Assembly (NCBI RefSeq): GCF_900312745.1
Contig: NZ_OMPD01000014.1
Span: 3,381,826 to 3,445,825 of the forward strand
Direction of reading: 5' to 3'
Length of the DNA: 64,000 bases
DNA from: Aquimarina sp. AU58
GTDB taxonomy: Bacteria; Bacteroidota; Bacteroidia; Flavobacteriales; Flavobacteriaceae
In this document: piece after piece, positions 1-9,586 of the stretch
Position numbering within the stretch: position 1 is the first letter of the stretch
Layout: each line of letters begins with the position of its first letter
The notes under the pieces: model-generated
Seen by the model: only the letters and a program-made list of their open reading frames with translations
The model's database searches: none
Told to the model about the DNA's origin: nothing
Program-made: the position numbers and the translations under genes

Positions 1-1508
1 GTAATTATTCCTCTGCATTAGAATATTTTATAAAAGCTTCTAAAATTAATGATGAAATAGGCAGTAAAAAAAAAGCTATTGTTTCGCTTAGCAATATTGG
101 ATTTATTTATGAAACTTTAGGGGATTATGACTTAGCATTAGAATATTATTTTAAATGCTTAACGATTAGCAAAAGCACTAGAAATCAAGCAAGTATATCT
201 GAGGATTATTTAAACATTGGAAATATTTATTTTGAACAAGAGGATGACACCAAAGCTTTAACGTATTCTTTTAAGTCTCTAAAAATTGCCAAAGAGCTCA
301 ACATTAAAGGTATCATGATATCTAACTACTGTCTAATTGGTGAAATATACCTTAATGAAAAAAATTATAAAGAAGCCCTGAAATACCTAAAAAATGGATT
401 AGCATTAAGCCGGGAAATTGGAGAACTGTCTTCGTCTACCACTGTAATGAATACTTTAGGTGAAATTGAATTTGAATTAAAGAATTATCTGCAGGCCAAA
501 GAATATCTCATCAAGAGCATTACTATTGGTCAGGAGATTGGTTTTCCTTCTGCTGTAAAAAGTGCTTCGTATGGCTTAGTAAAAATAGAGAAAGCATTAG
601 GTAATCATAAAGCAGCTTTAGAATCTTATGAACGATATCATGCTATTTATGACTCAATCTTAGGTGAAGAAAAATCAAAACAATTATCGCAATTACAAGT
701 ACAATACGAAACCGAGAAAAAAGAACAGGAAATAAAGAGTTTAGCTCAACAAGCCTCGATCCAGTCTTTAGAATTAAAACAAGCTAATTTTAATAAAACT
801 ATTTTTGGTATTGCAAGTGTAGTTTTATTACTTCTGGGGTTAGTATTGTATTTGGTAAATCGACAAAAAAGGTTAGCGTTACAACAAAGAGCACAGGATA
901 TAGAACAAAATCTATTGCGTGTACAGATGAATCCGCATTTTATTTTTAATGCCATGACTTCTATACAGGATTATATGAATCAGGGAGATGCTAAACAAGC
1001 CAGTATGTATCTTGTAAAGTTCTCAAAACTGATCAGACAAGTACTAGATAACTCAAGAAGTGAGTTTATTAGCCTGGATCAGGAAATTAATATGCTCGAT
1101 AATTACTTGAGCATTCAAAACTTAAAACGTGATCATCCCTTTACTTTTAAAATTGAAGTGGAAGACGGTTTAATTACTGATGAAATCGCTATCCCTCCTA
1201 TGTTTGCACAACCCTTTGTAGAAAATGCCATAGAGCATGGTGTTACTACTATAAAAGAAGGAGCAACTATTTCTATTCATTTTTCAATAGAAGGAAATCA
1301 TTTGGTCTTAAAAATATTAGATAATGGATCAGGGATAGAAGAAACTATGAAGGTAAAACGTAAAGATCATGTGTCTCATGCTATAAAAATAACAGAAGAA
1401 CGTATCGATCTTTATCGTAAAATGCGAAAGAAAAAAATTGCATTTGATATACAAAATCTTTCTCAAGGAACACAAGTAACGTTTAATTTACCTTTTCAAT
1501 ATCTATAA
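1..1508 (+). CDS. TPR-containing sensor histidine kinase, LytS/YehU type (5' truncated by window edge)
   Basis: The reading frame is open from position 3, so this is the 3' part of a gene that starts left of the window. It encodes several TPR units (repeats of the type ALEYxxKxLxI), then a coiled linker rich in E and K, one membrane helix (about 785-860, GIASVVLLLLGLVLYLV), the His_kinase box NPHFIFN, and a GHKL ATPase with NAIEHG (N box) and DNGSGIEE (G1 box). Proteins of this family are inner-membrane kinases whose TPR sensor lies in the periplasm and which signal to LytTR regulators. The last 290 or so residues are almost identical to those of the next gene. The likely partner is the LytTR regulator at 3805. 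An internal ATG at 315 is not the true start because TPR coding continues upstream of it. Confidence 0.93.
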   Translation, partial: NYSSALEYFIKASKINDEIGSKKKAIVSLSNIGFIYETLGDYDLALEYYFKCLTISKSTRNQASISEDYLNIGNIYFEQEDDTKALTYSFKSLKIAKELNIKGIMISNYCLIGEIYLNEKNYKEALKYLKNGLALSREIGELSSSTTVMNTLGEIEFELKNYLQAKEYLIKSITIGQEIGFPSAVKSASYGLVKIEKALGNHKAALESYERYHAIYDSILGEEKSKQLSQLQVQYETEKKEQEIKSLAQQASIQSLELKQANFNKTIFGIASVVLLLLGLVLYLVNRQKRLALQQRAQDIEQNLLRVQMNPHFIFNAMTSIQDYMNQGDAKQASMYLVKFSKLIRQVLDNSRSEFISLDQEINMLDNYLSIQNLKRDHPFTFKIEVEDGLITDEIAIPPMFAQPFVENAIEHGVTTIKEGATISIHFSIEGNHLVLKILDNGSGIEETMKVKRKDHVSHAIKITEERIDLYRKMRKKKIAFDIQNLSQGTQVTFNLPFQYL

Positions 1509-1644
1509 AAAATAATTCCTATTCAAAATACTTATACAGCAAGAAGAAGTTTTATAAATTTGCCTCCAATAACATCGGAAAAGAAATAATAGCAATTAAA
1601 AAGCAATCAAATTTTATATCTAGAGATACATCTGAATTTATACT

Positions 1645-3804
1645 ATGAAAAAAAATACCCTAACCATCTTTTCTTTTTTAATTGTTTTCAATATTATCAA
1701 TGTTTTTGCACAAAATCAGATTAAAGTTGATTCGCTTTTACAGGCACTTGAAACCAATATTTCTGAGAAAGAAAAAGTTGATACCTATAATCTTTTGGCT
1801 CGGCAATATTCTGACAGCGATTCTGTTCAAACTTCATTTTATGCTAATCAGGCTATAAAAATTGCAAAAAAGATAAATTACAATAAAGGGATTATAACAT
1901 CATATGATGAGATTGCCTGGATATCTATGTTATTAGGAAATTCTGAAAAAGCAATCGATTTATATCAAAAAAGTATTGCTATTGCAAAAAAGATGAAATA
2001 CCTAAAAGAAGAAGCAGGAGCGTATAATGGATTAGGTACAGTAAATAACTATTTAGGAAATAGTACAAAAGCTTTAGAATACTATTTTAAGGCATTGAAA
2101 ATATATGAAAGATTAAACGAAAAATTGAATATATCTAAATCTTATTATAATATTGCCCTCACCTACAGAAATCAAAGCGATCATGATAAATCCTTAGAAT
2201 ACCATTTAAAGGGTTTAGAAATTGATAAAAATCTTGGTGACAGTAGTCGAATATCTACAGATCACAGTGATATTGGTTTTGTATATACCGAAAAAGGTAA
2301 TTATACCAAAGCAATGGAACATCAATTAATAGCATTAAAAATTCAAGAAAGAATAAAGAATGAAAAATTACTTACCTATACTTTTCACAATGTTGCTATG
2401 CTATATCACAGACAAAAAAAAAATATACAAGCACTAGAATATTCTTTTAAGTCTTTAAAAATTGCAAAAAAACTAGGCTGGAAAGGTCATGTAGGAAATC
2501 TATACAATACTATTGCAACTATATATATAGAACAAGAAAATCTTGATCAAGCTTTAGAATATAATTTCAAATCTTTAGAAATTCAAAAAGAAATAGGAGA
2601 AAAACATATTATTAATGCAAATTATGTCAATATTGGGCAGGTATATCTTCTCAAAAAAGAATATGAAAAAGCATTAGAATATCTACAAAAAGGATTATTA
2701 TTTCAGCAACAAATTGAAGATCAATCTTCTCATGCTGTACTTTTAAATACAATTGGTGAGGTTCAATGGAGATTGGGTAATTTACAAAAAGCAAAGAAAT
2801 ACCTTACTCAAGGTGTTAATATTGCTCGAGAAATTAACTTTCCCACTGCCATTAAAGATGGTTCGAAAGTATTGTCTGAAATTCAAAAAGCATTAGGTAA
2901 TCATAAAGCAGCATTAGCTTCCTATGAATTGTATCACGTTACTTATGATTCTCTGCTCGGTGAAGAAAAATCAAAACAATTATCGCAATTACAAGTACAA
3001 TACGAAACCGAGAAAAAAGAACAGGAAATCAAGAGCTTAGCACAACAAGCCTCGATCCAGTCTTTAGAATTAAAACAAGCCAATTTTAATAAAACCATTT
3101 TTGGTATTGTAAGTGTAGTTTTATTACTTCTGGGGTTAGTATTGTATTTGGTAAACCGACAAAAAAGATTAGCATTACAACAAAAATCACAGGATATAGA
3201 ACAAAACCTATTGCGTGTACAGATGAATCCGCACTTTATTTTTAATGCCATGACTTCTATACAGGATTATATGAATCAGGGAGATGCTAAACAAGCCAGT
3301 ATGTATCTTGTAAAATTCTCTAAGCTCATTCGACAAGTGTTAGATAACTCAAGAAGTGAATTTATTAGTCTGGATCAGGAAATTAATATGCTGGATAATT
3401 ATTTAAGCATTCAAAACTTAAAACGCGATCATCCTTTTACTTTTAAAATTGAAGTGGAAGACGGTTTAATTAGTGAAGAAATCGCCATCCCTCCTATGTT
3501 TGCACAACCTTTTGTAGAAAATGCCATAGAGCATGGTGTCACTGCTATAAAAGAAGGGGCAACAATTCATATCCATTTCTCGATGAAAGGAGATCATTTG
3601 GTCTTAAAAATATTAGATAATGGATCAGGAATAGAAGAAGCTATAAAGGTAAAACGCAAAGATCATGTATCTCATGCTATAAAAATAACAGAAGAACGTA
3701 TCGATCTCTACCGTAAAATGCGAAAGAAAAAAATTGCATTTAACATCCAAGACCTTTCTCAAGGAACACAAGTAACGTTTAATTTACCATTTCAATACAT
3801 ATAA
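1645..3804 (+). CDS. TPR-containing sensor histidine kinase, LytS/YehU type
   Basis: This is a full-length 719-residue paralogue of the preceding kinase. It has a signal peptide (residues 1-22, ending NVFA/Q), about nine TPR units (roughly 50-420), a linker, one membrane helix near 490-510, the phospho-acceptor His530 in NPHFIFN, and a C-terminal ATPase with NAIEHG and DNGSGIEE. Signal detection is probably periplasmic through the TPR array. The stop codon directly abuts the ATG of the LytTR regulator at 3805, so the two are translationally coupled and form a two-component pair. From about 2890 onward the DNA is nearly the same as 600-1508, while the TPR halves have diverged. That pattern indicates tandem duplication with later homogenisation of the kinase part. 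Confidence 0.95.
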   Translation: MKKNTLTIFSFLIVFNIINVFAQNQIKVDSLLQALETNISEKEKVDTYNLLARQYSDSDSVQTSFYANQAIKIAKKINYNKGIITSYDEIAWISMLLGNSEKAIDLYQKSIAIAKKMKYLKEEAGAYNGLGTVNNYLGNSTKALEYYFKALKIYERLNEKLNISKSYYNIALTYRNQSDHDKSLEYHLKGLEIDKNLGDSSRISTDHSDIGFVYTEKGNYTKAMEHQLIALKIQERIKNEKLLTYTFHNVAMLYHRQKKNIQALEYSFKSLKIAKKLGWKGHVGNLYNTIATIYIEQENLDQALEYNFKSLEIQKEIGEKHIINANYVNIGQVYLLKKEYEKALEYLQKGLLFQQQIEDQSSHAVLLNTIGEVQWRLGNLQKAKKYLTQGVNIAREINFPTAIKDGSKVLSEIQKALGNHKAALASYELYHVTYDSLLGEEKSKQLSQLQVQYETEKKEQEIKSLAQQASIQSLELKQANFNKTIFGIVSVVLLLLGLVLYLVNRQKRLALQQKSQDIEQNLLRVQMNPHFIFNAMTSIQDYMNQGDAKQASMYLVKFSKLIRQVLDNSRSEFISLDQEINMLDNYLSIQNLKRDHPFTFKIEVEDGLISEEIAIPPMFAQPFVENAIEHGVTAIKEGATIHIHFSMKGDHLVLKILDNGSGIEEAIKVKRKDHVSHAIKITEERIDLYRKMRKKKIAFNIQDLSQGTQVTFNLPFQYI

Positions 3805-4554
3805 ATGAAAGTAGTCCTTATAGAAGATAATCCGGCAGCAAGAAGAAATTTTTTAGAGTTACTTAATGAGTATTGTCCTAATGTAGATTTTATAGGAGAA
3901 GCGACAAATGTAGCAGAAGGAGTTGCACTAATTACAGCTAGTAAGCCAGATCTTGTATTCCTGGATATCGAGATGCCAGATGGTACCGGGTTTGATGTAT
4001 TACGAAAATTACCAGAAATCAATTTCCAGGTAATATTTGCTTCTTCTCATGAGAAATATGCGCTAAGAGCAATAAAATTTAGCGCCCTGGATTATCTGCT
4101 AAAGCCTATTGACCCAGAAGAATTAGTAGAAGCTATCAAAAAAGCGAAGTCTGAGTTGGAGCATCATAAGACACCACAGAGAGTACAAACACTTATAGAT
4201 AATATAAATGAACAATCAAAAGAACCTACTCGTTTGGTTCTAAAAGATAAATATGGTATCCAGATTGTATTTGTTAAAGATATCATGCATTTGGAAGCAA
4301 ACGGTAGTTACACTAAGTTTTTTATCCATAAACAGGATAGCCTGTTAGTATCTAAAGGACTTAAGGAATATGAAAATATACTTTCTTCGCAACAATTTTT
4401 TAGATGCCATCAATCTCATTTAGTAAATCTGGATTATTTATTAAGATATGATAAACGAGATGGAGATTATCTTGTATTAAAAGATAAAAACAAAATTCCA
4501 TTGGCTACCAGAAAAAAAGAAATATTGTTAAAGCTAATAAATGACCTCAATTAA
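3805..4554 (+). CDS. LytTR-family DNA-binding response regulator
   Basis: The 249-residue protein has an N-terminal receiver domain (about 1-120) with acidic pocket E7/D8, phospho-acceptor D54 in FLDIEMPDG, and the conserved Lys in LLKPID. A LytTR DNA-binding domain follows (about 145-249), including HLEANGSYTKFF and FFRCHQSHLVNLDYL. It begins at the base after the stop of the upstream kinase, so the start is certain and co-translation is likely. The family binds direct repeats about two helical turns apart. Its targets cannot be read from this window. Confidence 0.95.
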   Translation: MKVVLIEDNPAARRNFLELLNEYCPNVDFIGEATNVAEGVALITASKPDLVFLDIEMPDGTGFDVLRKLPEINFQVIFASSHEKYALRAIKFSALDYLLKPIDPEELVEAIKKAKSELEHHKTPQRVQTLIDNINEQSKEPTRLVLKDKYGIQIVFVKDIMHLEANGSYTKFFIHKQDSLLVSKGLKEYENILSSQQFFRCHQSHLVNLDYLLRYDKRDGDYLVLKDKNKIPLATRKKEILLKLINDLN

Positions 4555-4611
4555 TGTTTTAGTAACTATTAAACATTAGGCTACTAATTTTATTTTAACT
4601 TTAGCTCAAAT

Positions 4612-4619
4612 TAATTTTG
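4612..4619 (+). promoter_or_regulatory. Bacteroidota -7 element (TAATTTTG) for endonuclease III
   Basis: TAATTTTG matches TAnnTTTG. It ends only 4 nt before the ATG at 4624, whereas other genes here have 18-22 nt between -7 and ATG. If functional, it would give an essentially leaderless transcript. No clear -33 TTTG is present. Confidence 0.4.
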
Positions 4620-4623
4620 TAAC

Positions 4624-5292
4624 ATGACCAAACAGGAAAAGGTAGATTTTACTATTAAGACACTTCAGGAATTATATCCCAAAATACCAATCCCATTAGA
4701 TCATAAAGATCCTTATACTTTACTCATTGCAGTATTAATGAGTGCACAAAGTACAGATGTAAGGGTGAACAAAATCACTCCACTCCTATTTGACAGAGCA
4801 GATAATCCACATGCAATGATTCGGTTATCTGTAGAAGAGATTCGAGACATTATAAAACCAGTTGGGTTAAGTCCTATGAAAGCCAAAGGTATTTATGGAC
4901 TATCACATATATTGATAGAAAAGCATAACGGAGAGGTCCCTCAAAGTTTTGAGGCTCTTGAAGCTTTGCCTGCTGTTGGTCATAAAACCGCTAGTGTAGT
5001 AATGTCACAAGCATTTGGTGTACCTGCATTTCCTGTAGATACACATATTCATAGATTAATGTACAGATGGGGGTTTACTAATGGTAAAAACGTTACGCAA
5101 ACCGAAAAAGATGCCAAGAGGTTATTCCCAAAAGAATTATGGAACGACCTGCATCTTCAAATCATATGGTACGGTAGAGAATATTCTCCTGCTAGAGGCT
5201 GGGATCTTGACAAAGATATTATTACCAAAACTATAGGCAGAAAAACTGTTTTAGACGAGTACCAAAAAGCAAAAAGGCCTATTAAAAAATAG
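4624..5292 (+). CDS. nth: endonuclease III (DNA glycosylase/AP lyase), lacking Fe-S cysteines
   Basis: The 222-residue protein is a base-excision-repair glycosylase/AP lyase for oxidised pyrimidines. It carries the conserved N-terminal block LLIAVLMSAQSTDVRVNK, the helix-hairpin-helix LPAVGHKTASVV with the catalytic Lys, and the catalytic Asp in FPVDTHIHR. In the E. coli enzyme the C-terminus has four cysteines (C-x6-C-x2-C-x5-C) holding a 4Fe-4S cluster. Here the matching segment reads IIWYGREYSPARGWDLDKD and the C-terminal part has no cysteine, so the cluster is absent. The start is supported by N-terminal length matching the E. coli enzyme. Confidence 0.93.
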   Translation: MTKQEKVDFTIKTLQELYPKIPIPLDHKDPYTLLIAVLMSAQSTDVRVNKITPLLFDRADNPHAMIRLSVEEIRDIIKPVGLSPMKAKGIYGLSHILIEKHNGEVPQSFEALEALPAVGHKTASVVMSQAFGVPAFPVDTHIHRLMYRWGFTNGKNVTQTEKDAKRLFPKELWNDLHLQIIWYGREYSPARGWDLDKDIITKTIGRKTVLDEYQKAKRPIKK

Positions 5293-5298
5293 GCCTTT
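5273..5298 (+). terminator. rho-independent terminator overlapping the nth stop codon
   Basis: An 11-bp perfect stem (5273-5283 with 5288-5298) has a 4-nt A loop and is followed by TATAAGTTT. The stem includes the nth stop codon and sits just before the convergent small gene ending at 5305, so it may serve both strands. Confidence 0.75.
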
Positions 5299-5304
5299 AT
5301 AAGT

Positions 5305-5451
5305 TTAATTTAAAATCGTTTCAAACTTAAGATTGTTATACTCTACAACCTGTAACGATTTTGAATAGTTTAGAAGAAAATCTATTGTTCTTCTGCTTGG
5401 TACTAAATGTTTTTCTTCTTTTTTAGAAGACTTAAAGTAAAATTTTGCCAT
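5305..5451 (-). CDS. small conserved flavobacterial protein of unknown function (48 aa)
   Basis: The predicted 48-residue product begins MAKFYFKSSKKEE and contains PSRRTIDFLLNYSKSL and a C-terminal NLKFETILN. Similar short proteins next to ECF sigma genes are familiar from Flavobacteriaceae, but no function is known to me. An upstream in-frame ATG at 5496 would add 15 residues (MPLSLYN...) with no family resemblance, so the internal ATG at 5451 is preferred. The protein is basic at its N-terminus and has no membrane helix or signal peptide. It lies just downstream of the sigma factor gene on the same strand, about 75 bp away, and may be co-transcribed. Confidence 0.7.
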   Translation of the reverse strand: MAKFYFKSSKKEEKHLVPSRRTIDFLLNYSKSLQVVEYNNLKFETILN

Positions 5452-5525
5452 ATTATATAATCTTAAATTTAAAGGGTTATATAAGGATAACGGCACTAAT
5501 TCTGCTTTATTGTATAAAAAAGCTA

Positions 5526-6110
5526 TTAATTTGTTAAAACAATATTATTTTTTTCTATTACTTTTCTTAAATTAATTAAAGCATATCGCATTCTACCAAG
5601 AGCAGTATTTATACTAACCCCTGTTTTATCAGATATTTCTTTAAAACTCATGTCTCTATACATACGCATTATTAAGACTTCTTTCTGGTCATCTGGTAAT
5701 TCCTGAATCAAATTACGCAAATCTTCTTCTACCTGATCTTTTATTAATCTCTTTTCGGCATTTAGATTTCCATCACTAATTACAGAAAAAATACTAAACT
5801 CTCCATTATCTTCGAATTTTGGCATACGATTTCCTTTTCTAAAGTGATCAATTACCAAATTATGGGCAATACGCATTACCCAAGGAAGAAATTTCCCTTC
5901 TTCGTTATATTTTCCGTTTTTTAATGTTCGGATTACTTTAATAAAAGTATCCTGAAAAATATCTTCAGAGACATCTCTATCAAAAACTTTTGAATAAATA
6001 AAACTGTAAATACGTTGCTTATGACGTTCGATAAGGACAGAAAGAGCACATTCGTCTCCTTTGATGTAGTTATTAACCAGAACTGCGTCTGTTAGGGTGT
6101 AATTTTTCAT
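5526..6110 (-). CDS. ECF-type RNA polymerase sigma-70 factor
   Basis: The 194-residue protein has sigma region 2 (VLIERHKQRIYSFIYSK ... EDIFQDTFIKV ... GKFLPWVMRIAHNLVIDHFR) and region 4 (LPDDQKEVLIMRMYRDMSFKEI, then SDKTGVSINTALGRMRYALI). It redirects RNA polymerase to a specific promoter set. No anti-sigma factor gene is adjacent; the neighbours are the 48-residue protein and divergent uvrA. An ATG at 6137 would add nine residues (MFVLNNSQG); the internal start MKNYTLTDAV at 6110 fits the beginning of region 2 better. The regulon is unknown from sequence. Confidence 0.92.
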   Translation of the reverse strand: MKNYTLTDAVLVNNYIKGDECALSVLIERHKQRIYSFIYSKVFDRDVSEDIFQDTFIKVIRTLKNGKYNEEGKFLPWVMRIAHNLVIDHFRKGNRMPKFEDNGEFSIFSVISDGNLNAEKRLIKDQVEEDLRNLIQELPDDQKEVLIMRMYRDMSFKEISDKTGVSINTALGRMRYALINLRKVIEKNNIVLTN

Positions 6111-6321
6111 ACCTTGACTATTATTTAGTACAAACAAGCGTGGGGCTCGTGCTATGTTAAACTTTTAAAGTAAAGGTATGCTATAGGCAGTTTTGTTTAA
6201 ATTTTGGTTCCTTAATTAGGGGCTAATATAATAACATTCATTGAATTTCAAACAATTTCTTGTTAATTTTTTTAACTAAACTTTCAATCTATATAGGTTA
6301 TAATACTTGTTTAGTAATCCT

Positions 6322-6329
6322 TATCTTTG
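6322..6329 (+). promoter_or_regulatory. Bacteroidota -7 element (TATCTTTG) for uvrA
   Basis: TATCTTTG matches TAnnTTTG and ends 21 nt before the ATG at 6351. Its position means an alternative ATG at 6327 would lie inside the promoter, which decides the uvrA start. No SOS box was recognised. Confidence 0.6.
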
Positions 6330-6350
6330 CGCTCTTACCGCATATTTACT

Positions 6351-9131
6351 ATGATTCAAGACATTACAACCTTAGATCCAAAAGAGAATATAATTATTAA
6401 AGGAGCTAAACTTCACAACCTGAAAGATTTAGACGCCGTTATTCCTAGAAACAAACTAGTAGTCATTACAGGATTATCCGGTTCTGGTAAATCTAGTTTA
6501 GCTTTTGATACTTTATATGCCGAAGGACAACGCAGATATGTAGAAAGCCTTTCGTCCTATGCCAGACAGTTTTTAGGACGTCTTAATAAGCCAAAAGTAG
6601 ATTATATAAAAGGTATAGCTCCAGCAATTGCAATAGAGCAAAAAGTAAACTCTACCAATCCAAGATCTACTGTCGGTACTACCACAGAAATATATGATTA
6701 TTTGAAATTACTTTTTGCCAGAATAGGTAAAACCTATTCCCCTATCACGGGTAACCAGGTAAAAAAAGATAGCGTAACCGATGTTATCGAATACGTAAAA
6801 TCTTTTGAAGATGGCGAAAAACTATTACTCCTCTCTCCTATTCATATCGAAGAAGGTCGTACACTAGAAGGAAAATTAAAAGTATTACAACAACAAGGAT
6901 ATGCACGTATAAAAAACAATGGTACTGTAACCAGGATAGAAGATGCTTCTATACAAGAAAAAGATGATTTTTATCTGGTTGTCGATCGTATTGTAAAAAG
7001 AGATGAAGAAGATTTTTATAATCGCTTGGCAGATGCTATTGGTTCTGCATTTTTTGAAGGTAAAGGCACTTGTTTTATCGAAACATTAAAAGAAGGTAAC
7101 CTAAGACAATTTAGTAATAAATTCGAATTAGACGGACTCTCTTTCCTCGAACCTAATATACATTTATTTAGTTTTAATAACCCATATGGTGCCTGTCCAG
7201 AATGCGAAGGTTATGGTGATGTAATTGGTATCGATGAAGATCTTGTTATCCCAAATACGGCATTAAGTGTATTTGAAGGAGCTGTTTTTCCCTGGAAAGG
7301 CGATAGTATGGGGTGGTATAAAGAGCAATTGGTAAATAGTGCCTATAAATTTGATTTCCCTATTCATAAACCATATTTCGAATTATCAGATCAGGATAGA
7401 GAACTACTATGGAAAGGAAATGAATATTTCGAAGGGATCACCAGCTTCTTTAAAGAACTAGAAGTCAAAGCGTATAAAATTCAGAATCGGGTAATGCTTT
7501 CTCGCTATCGCGGAAAAACGAAATGTAACACCTGCAAAGGAAAGCGTTTACGTACAGAAGCAAACTATGTAAAAATTGATGGAGCTACAGTAACAGATTT
7601 GGTAGAGAAACCTTTAAACGAATTAGCAGATTTCTTTAAAAACATTACGCTTAATGAATATGATGCGAAAATTGCTAAGCGCCTTCTTAAAGAAATTAAT
7701 AGTCGATTAGAGTTTTTACAAAATGTAGGATTAGAATACTTAACGCTTAATCGTAAATCGAATACATTATCCGGAGGAGAATCGCAACGTATTAACCTGG
7801 CAACCTCACTAGGAAGTAGCCTGGTTGGTTCTATGTATATCCTTGACGAACCTAGTATAGGGCTACATCCAAAAGATACCGAAAAGTTGATTAAAGTACT
7901 GCAATCTCTTCGTGATTTAGGAAATACCGTAATTGTCGTAGAGCACGATGAGGATATTATGAAAGCTGCAGATGAAATTATCGATATAGGCCCCGAAGCA
8001 GGTACATATGGAGGTCATGTCGTTGCAACAGGCCCTTTTGATCAAATCCTGAAAGCAGATTCTCTTACCGCAAAATACCTTAATGGAGCCCTAGAAATCG
8101 AAGTTCCCAAAACCCGAAGAACTTCAAAATACTATGTCGAAATCATAGGTGCACGTGAGAATAACTTAAAAAATATTGATGTAAAAGTTCCTCTTGGAGT
8201 CTTTACAGCTATTACAGGAGTATCTGGTAGTGGTAAGAGTACACTTGTCAAAAAAATCATTTACCCTTCTTTGCTCAAACAATTAGGAGGGTACGGAGAA
8301 AAAGCCGGGCAGTTTACAGAACTTAAAGGCAATTATAGTAATATAAAACATGTAGAGTTTGTAGATCAAAACCCAATCGGTAGATCCTCGCGCTCTAATC
8401 CTGTTACTTACATTAAAGCCTATGATGATATCCGTAATTTATTTGCTTCCCAAAAATTATCCGGCATTCGTAATTATAAAGCAAAACACTTTTCTTTTAA
8501 TGTAGATGGTGGTCGATGCGAAACCTGTAAAGGAGAAGGAGAAGTTACCATAGAGATGCAGTTTATGGCTGATGTACATCTGGAATGTGAAACCTGCGCC
8601 GGAAAACGCTTCAAAAAAGATGTTCTCGAAGTAACATTTCATGATAAAAATATTCATGATATACTCTCGATGACCATAGATAATGCTATTGATTTCTTTT
8701 CTGATCATAATCAAACCAAAATACAGAGGAAACTCCAACCTCTACAAGATGTAGGCTTGGGATATGTACAATTAGGACAGAGTTCTTCTACTCTTTCTGG
8801 TGGTGAAGCTCAACGAATTAAACTTGCTTCCTTTTTGGTAAAAGGAAATACCAAAGACAAAGCATTATTTATCTTTGATGAGCCCACCACAGGGCTTCAT
8901 TTTCATGATATCAAAAAATTGCTCAAATCTTTTAATGAATTGATTGCAAAAGGGCATTCTATCTTAGTGATAGAACACAATTTGGATCTTGTAAAGTGTG
9001 CCGATTATATAATTGATCTTGGGCTAGAAGGTGGTAAAAATGGAGGCAATATCGTTGCAGAAGGCACGCCCGAAGAAATTGTAAAAATCAAAGGATCGTA
9101 TACAGGAGAATATTTGAAGGAGAAGTTATAA
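6351..9131 (+). CDS. uvrA: excinuclease ABC subunit A
   Basis: The 926-residue protein is the damage-recognition ATPase of nucleotide excision repair, acting in the cytoplasm with UvrB. It has two ABC modules: Walker A GLSGSGKS at residues 41-48 and GVSGSGKS in the second half; signatures NTLSGGESQR and STLSGGEAQR; Walker B regions ILDEPSIGLHP and FDEPTTGLHF. Zinc-binding cysteine pairs are present (CPECEGYG with CNTCKGKR, and CETCKGEG with CETCAGKR). Length and order are those of a canonical UvrA. The start at 6351 (MIQDITTLD) is chosen because the -7 promoter element overlaps the earlier ATG. It is divergent from the sigma factor gene. Confidence 0.97.
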   Translation: MIQDITTLDPKENIIIKGAKLHNLKDLDAVIPRNKLVVITGLSGSGKSSLAFDTLYAEGQRRYVESLSSYARQFLGRLNKPKVDYIKGIAPAIAIEQKVNSTNPRSTVGTTTEIYDYLKLLFARIGKTYSPITGNQVKKDSVTDVIEYVKSFEDGEKLLLLSPIHIEEGRTLEGKLKVLQQQGYARIKNNGTVTRIEDASIQEKDDFYLVVDRIVKRDEEDFYNRLADAIGSAFFEGKGTCFIETLKEGNLRQFSNKFELDGLSFLEPNIHLFSFNNPYGACPECEGYGDVIGIDEDLVIPNTALSVFEGAVFPWKGDSMGWYKEQLVNSAYKFDFPIHKPYFELSDQDRELLWKGNEYFEGITSFFKELEVKAYKIQNRVMLSRYRGKTKCNTCKGKRLRTEANYVKIDGATVTDLVEKPLNELADFFKNITLNEYDAKIAKRLLKEINSRLEFLQNVGLEYLTLNRKSNTLSGGESQRINLATSLGSSLVGSMYILDEPSIGLHPKDTEKLIKVLQSLRDLGNTVIVVEHDEDIMKAADEIIDIGPEAGTYGGHVVATGPFDQILKADSLTAKYLNGALEIEVPKTRRTSKYYVEIIGARENNLKNIDVKVPLGVFTAITGVSGSGKSTLVKKIIYPSLLKQLGGYGEKAGQFTELKGNYSNIKHVEFVDQNPIGRSSRSNPVTYIKAYDDIRNLFASQKLSGIRNYKAKHFSFNVDGGRCETCKGEGEVTIEMQFMADVHLECETCAGKRFKKDVLEVTFHDKNIHDILSMTIDNAIDFFSDHNQTKIQRKLQPLQDVGLGYVQLGQSSSTLSGGEAQRIKLASFLVKGNTKDKALFIFDEPTTGLHFHDIKKLLKSFNELIAKGHSILVIEHNLDLVKCADYIIDLGLEGGKNGGNIVAEGTPEEIVKIKGSYTGEYLKEKL

Positions 9132-9499
9132 TTTTAGCGATATTTTTTTATCAAAAGTAATGCCACTCTAACCTGTTGTATGTTCTAATACTTCTTGATT
9201 CGTAATTATATAGTATACAATAGGTGAATTTGTTACACATTTCACTAACCCGAAATCAATACAACCTACCAGAACATGCAAATTCAAAGTATTTTGAATA
9301 CTATTTTATAAAATAGTGTTCACTTAAAAATCCAACCAAAATTTATATAAATTTTTATAACTCCAATCTCTACAACCAATCAAGATAGAATTATCAACTA
9401 CCATTTCTTTACTCAAGATCATAGAGAACGAAAATACTTTTTCAAAAAATAACATCCTAAAAAACAATTAATTACAATCAACTTTCAATTTCTTTCCAA
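9132..9499. other. intergenic region after uvrA, no gene recognised
   Basis: This AT-rich stretch has no convincing open frame, tRNA or terminator. The only structured element in the gap is the sigma-54-like promoter at its right end, listed separately. Confidence 0.6.
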
Positions 9500-9503
9500 T
9501 TTT

Positions 9504-9518
9504 TGGCACGCCATTTGA
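9504..9518 (+). promoter_or_regulatory. sigma-54-like promoter (TGGCAC-N5-TTGA)
   Basis: TTTTTGGCAC followed by TTGA places GG (9505-9506) and GA (9517-9518) exactly 10 bp apart, as in the -24/-12 sigma-54 consensus TGGCACGN4TTGCW, with A instead of C at -12. The same arrangement precedes the related gene at 12950. The ATG is 68 nt downstream. Confidence 0.6.
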
Positions 9519-9586
9519 AACACTACTTATCAAATAGCGGAAGCCGAAAAGCTAATGAGTAGGCATAAACCCAAAACATGTAAGTT

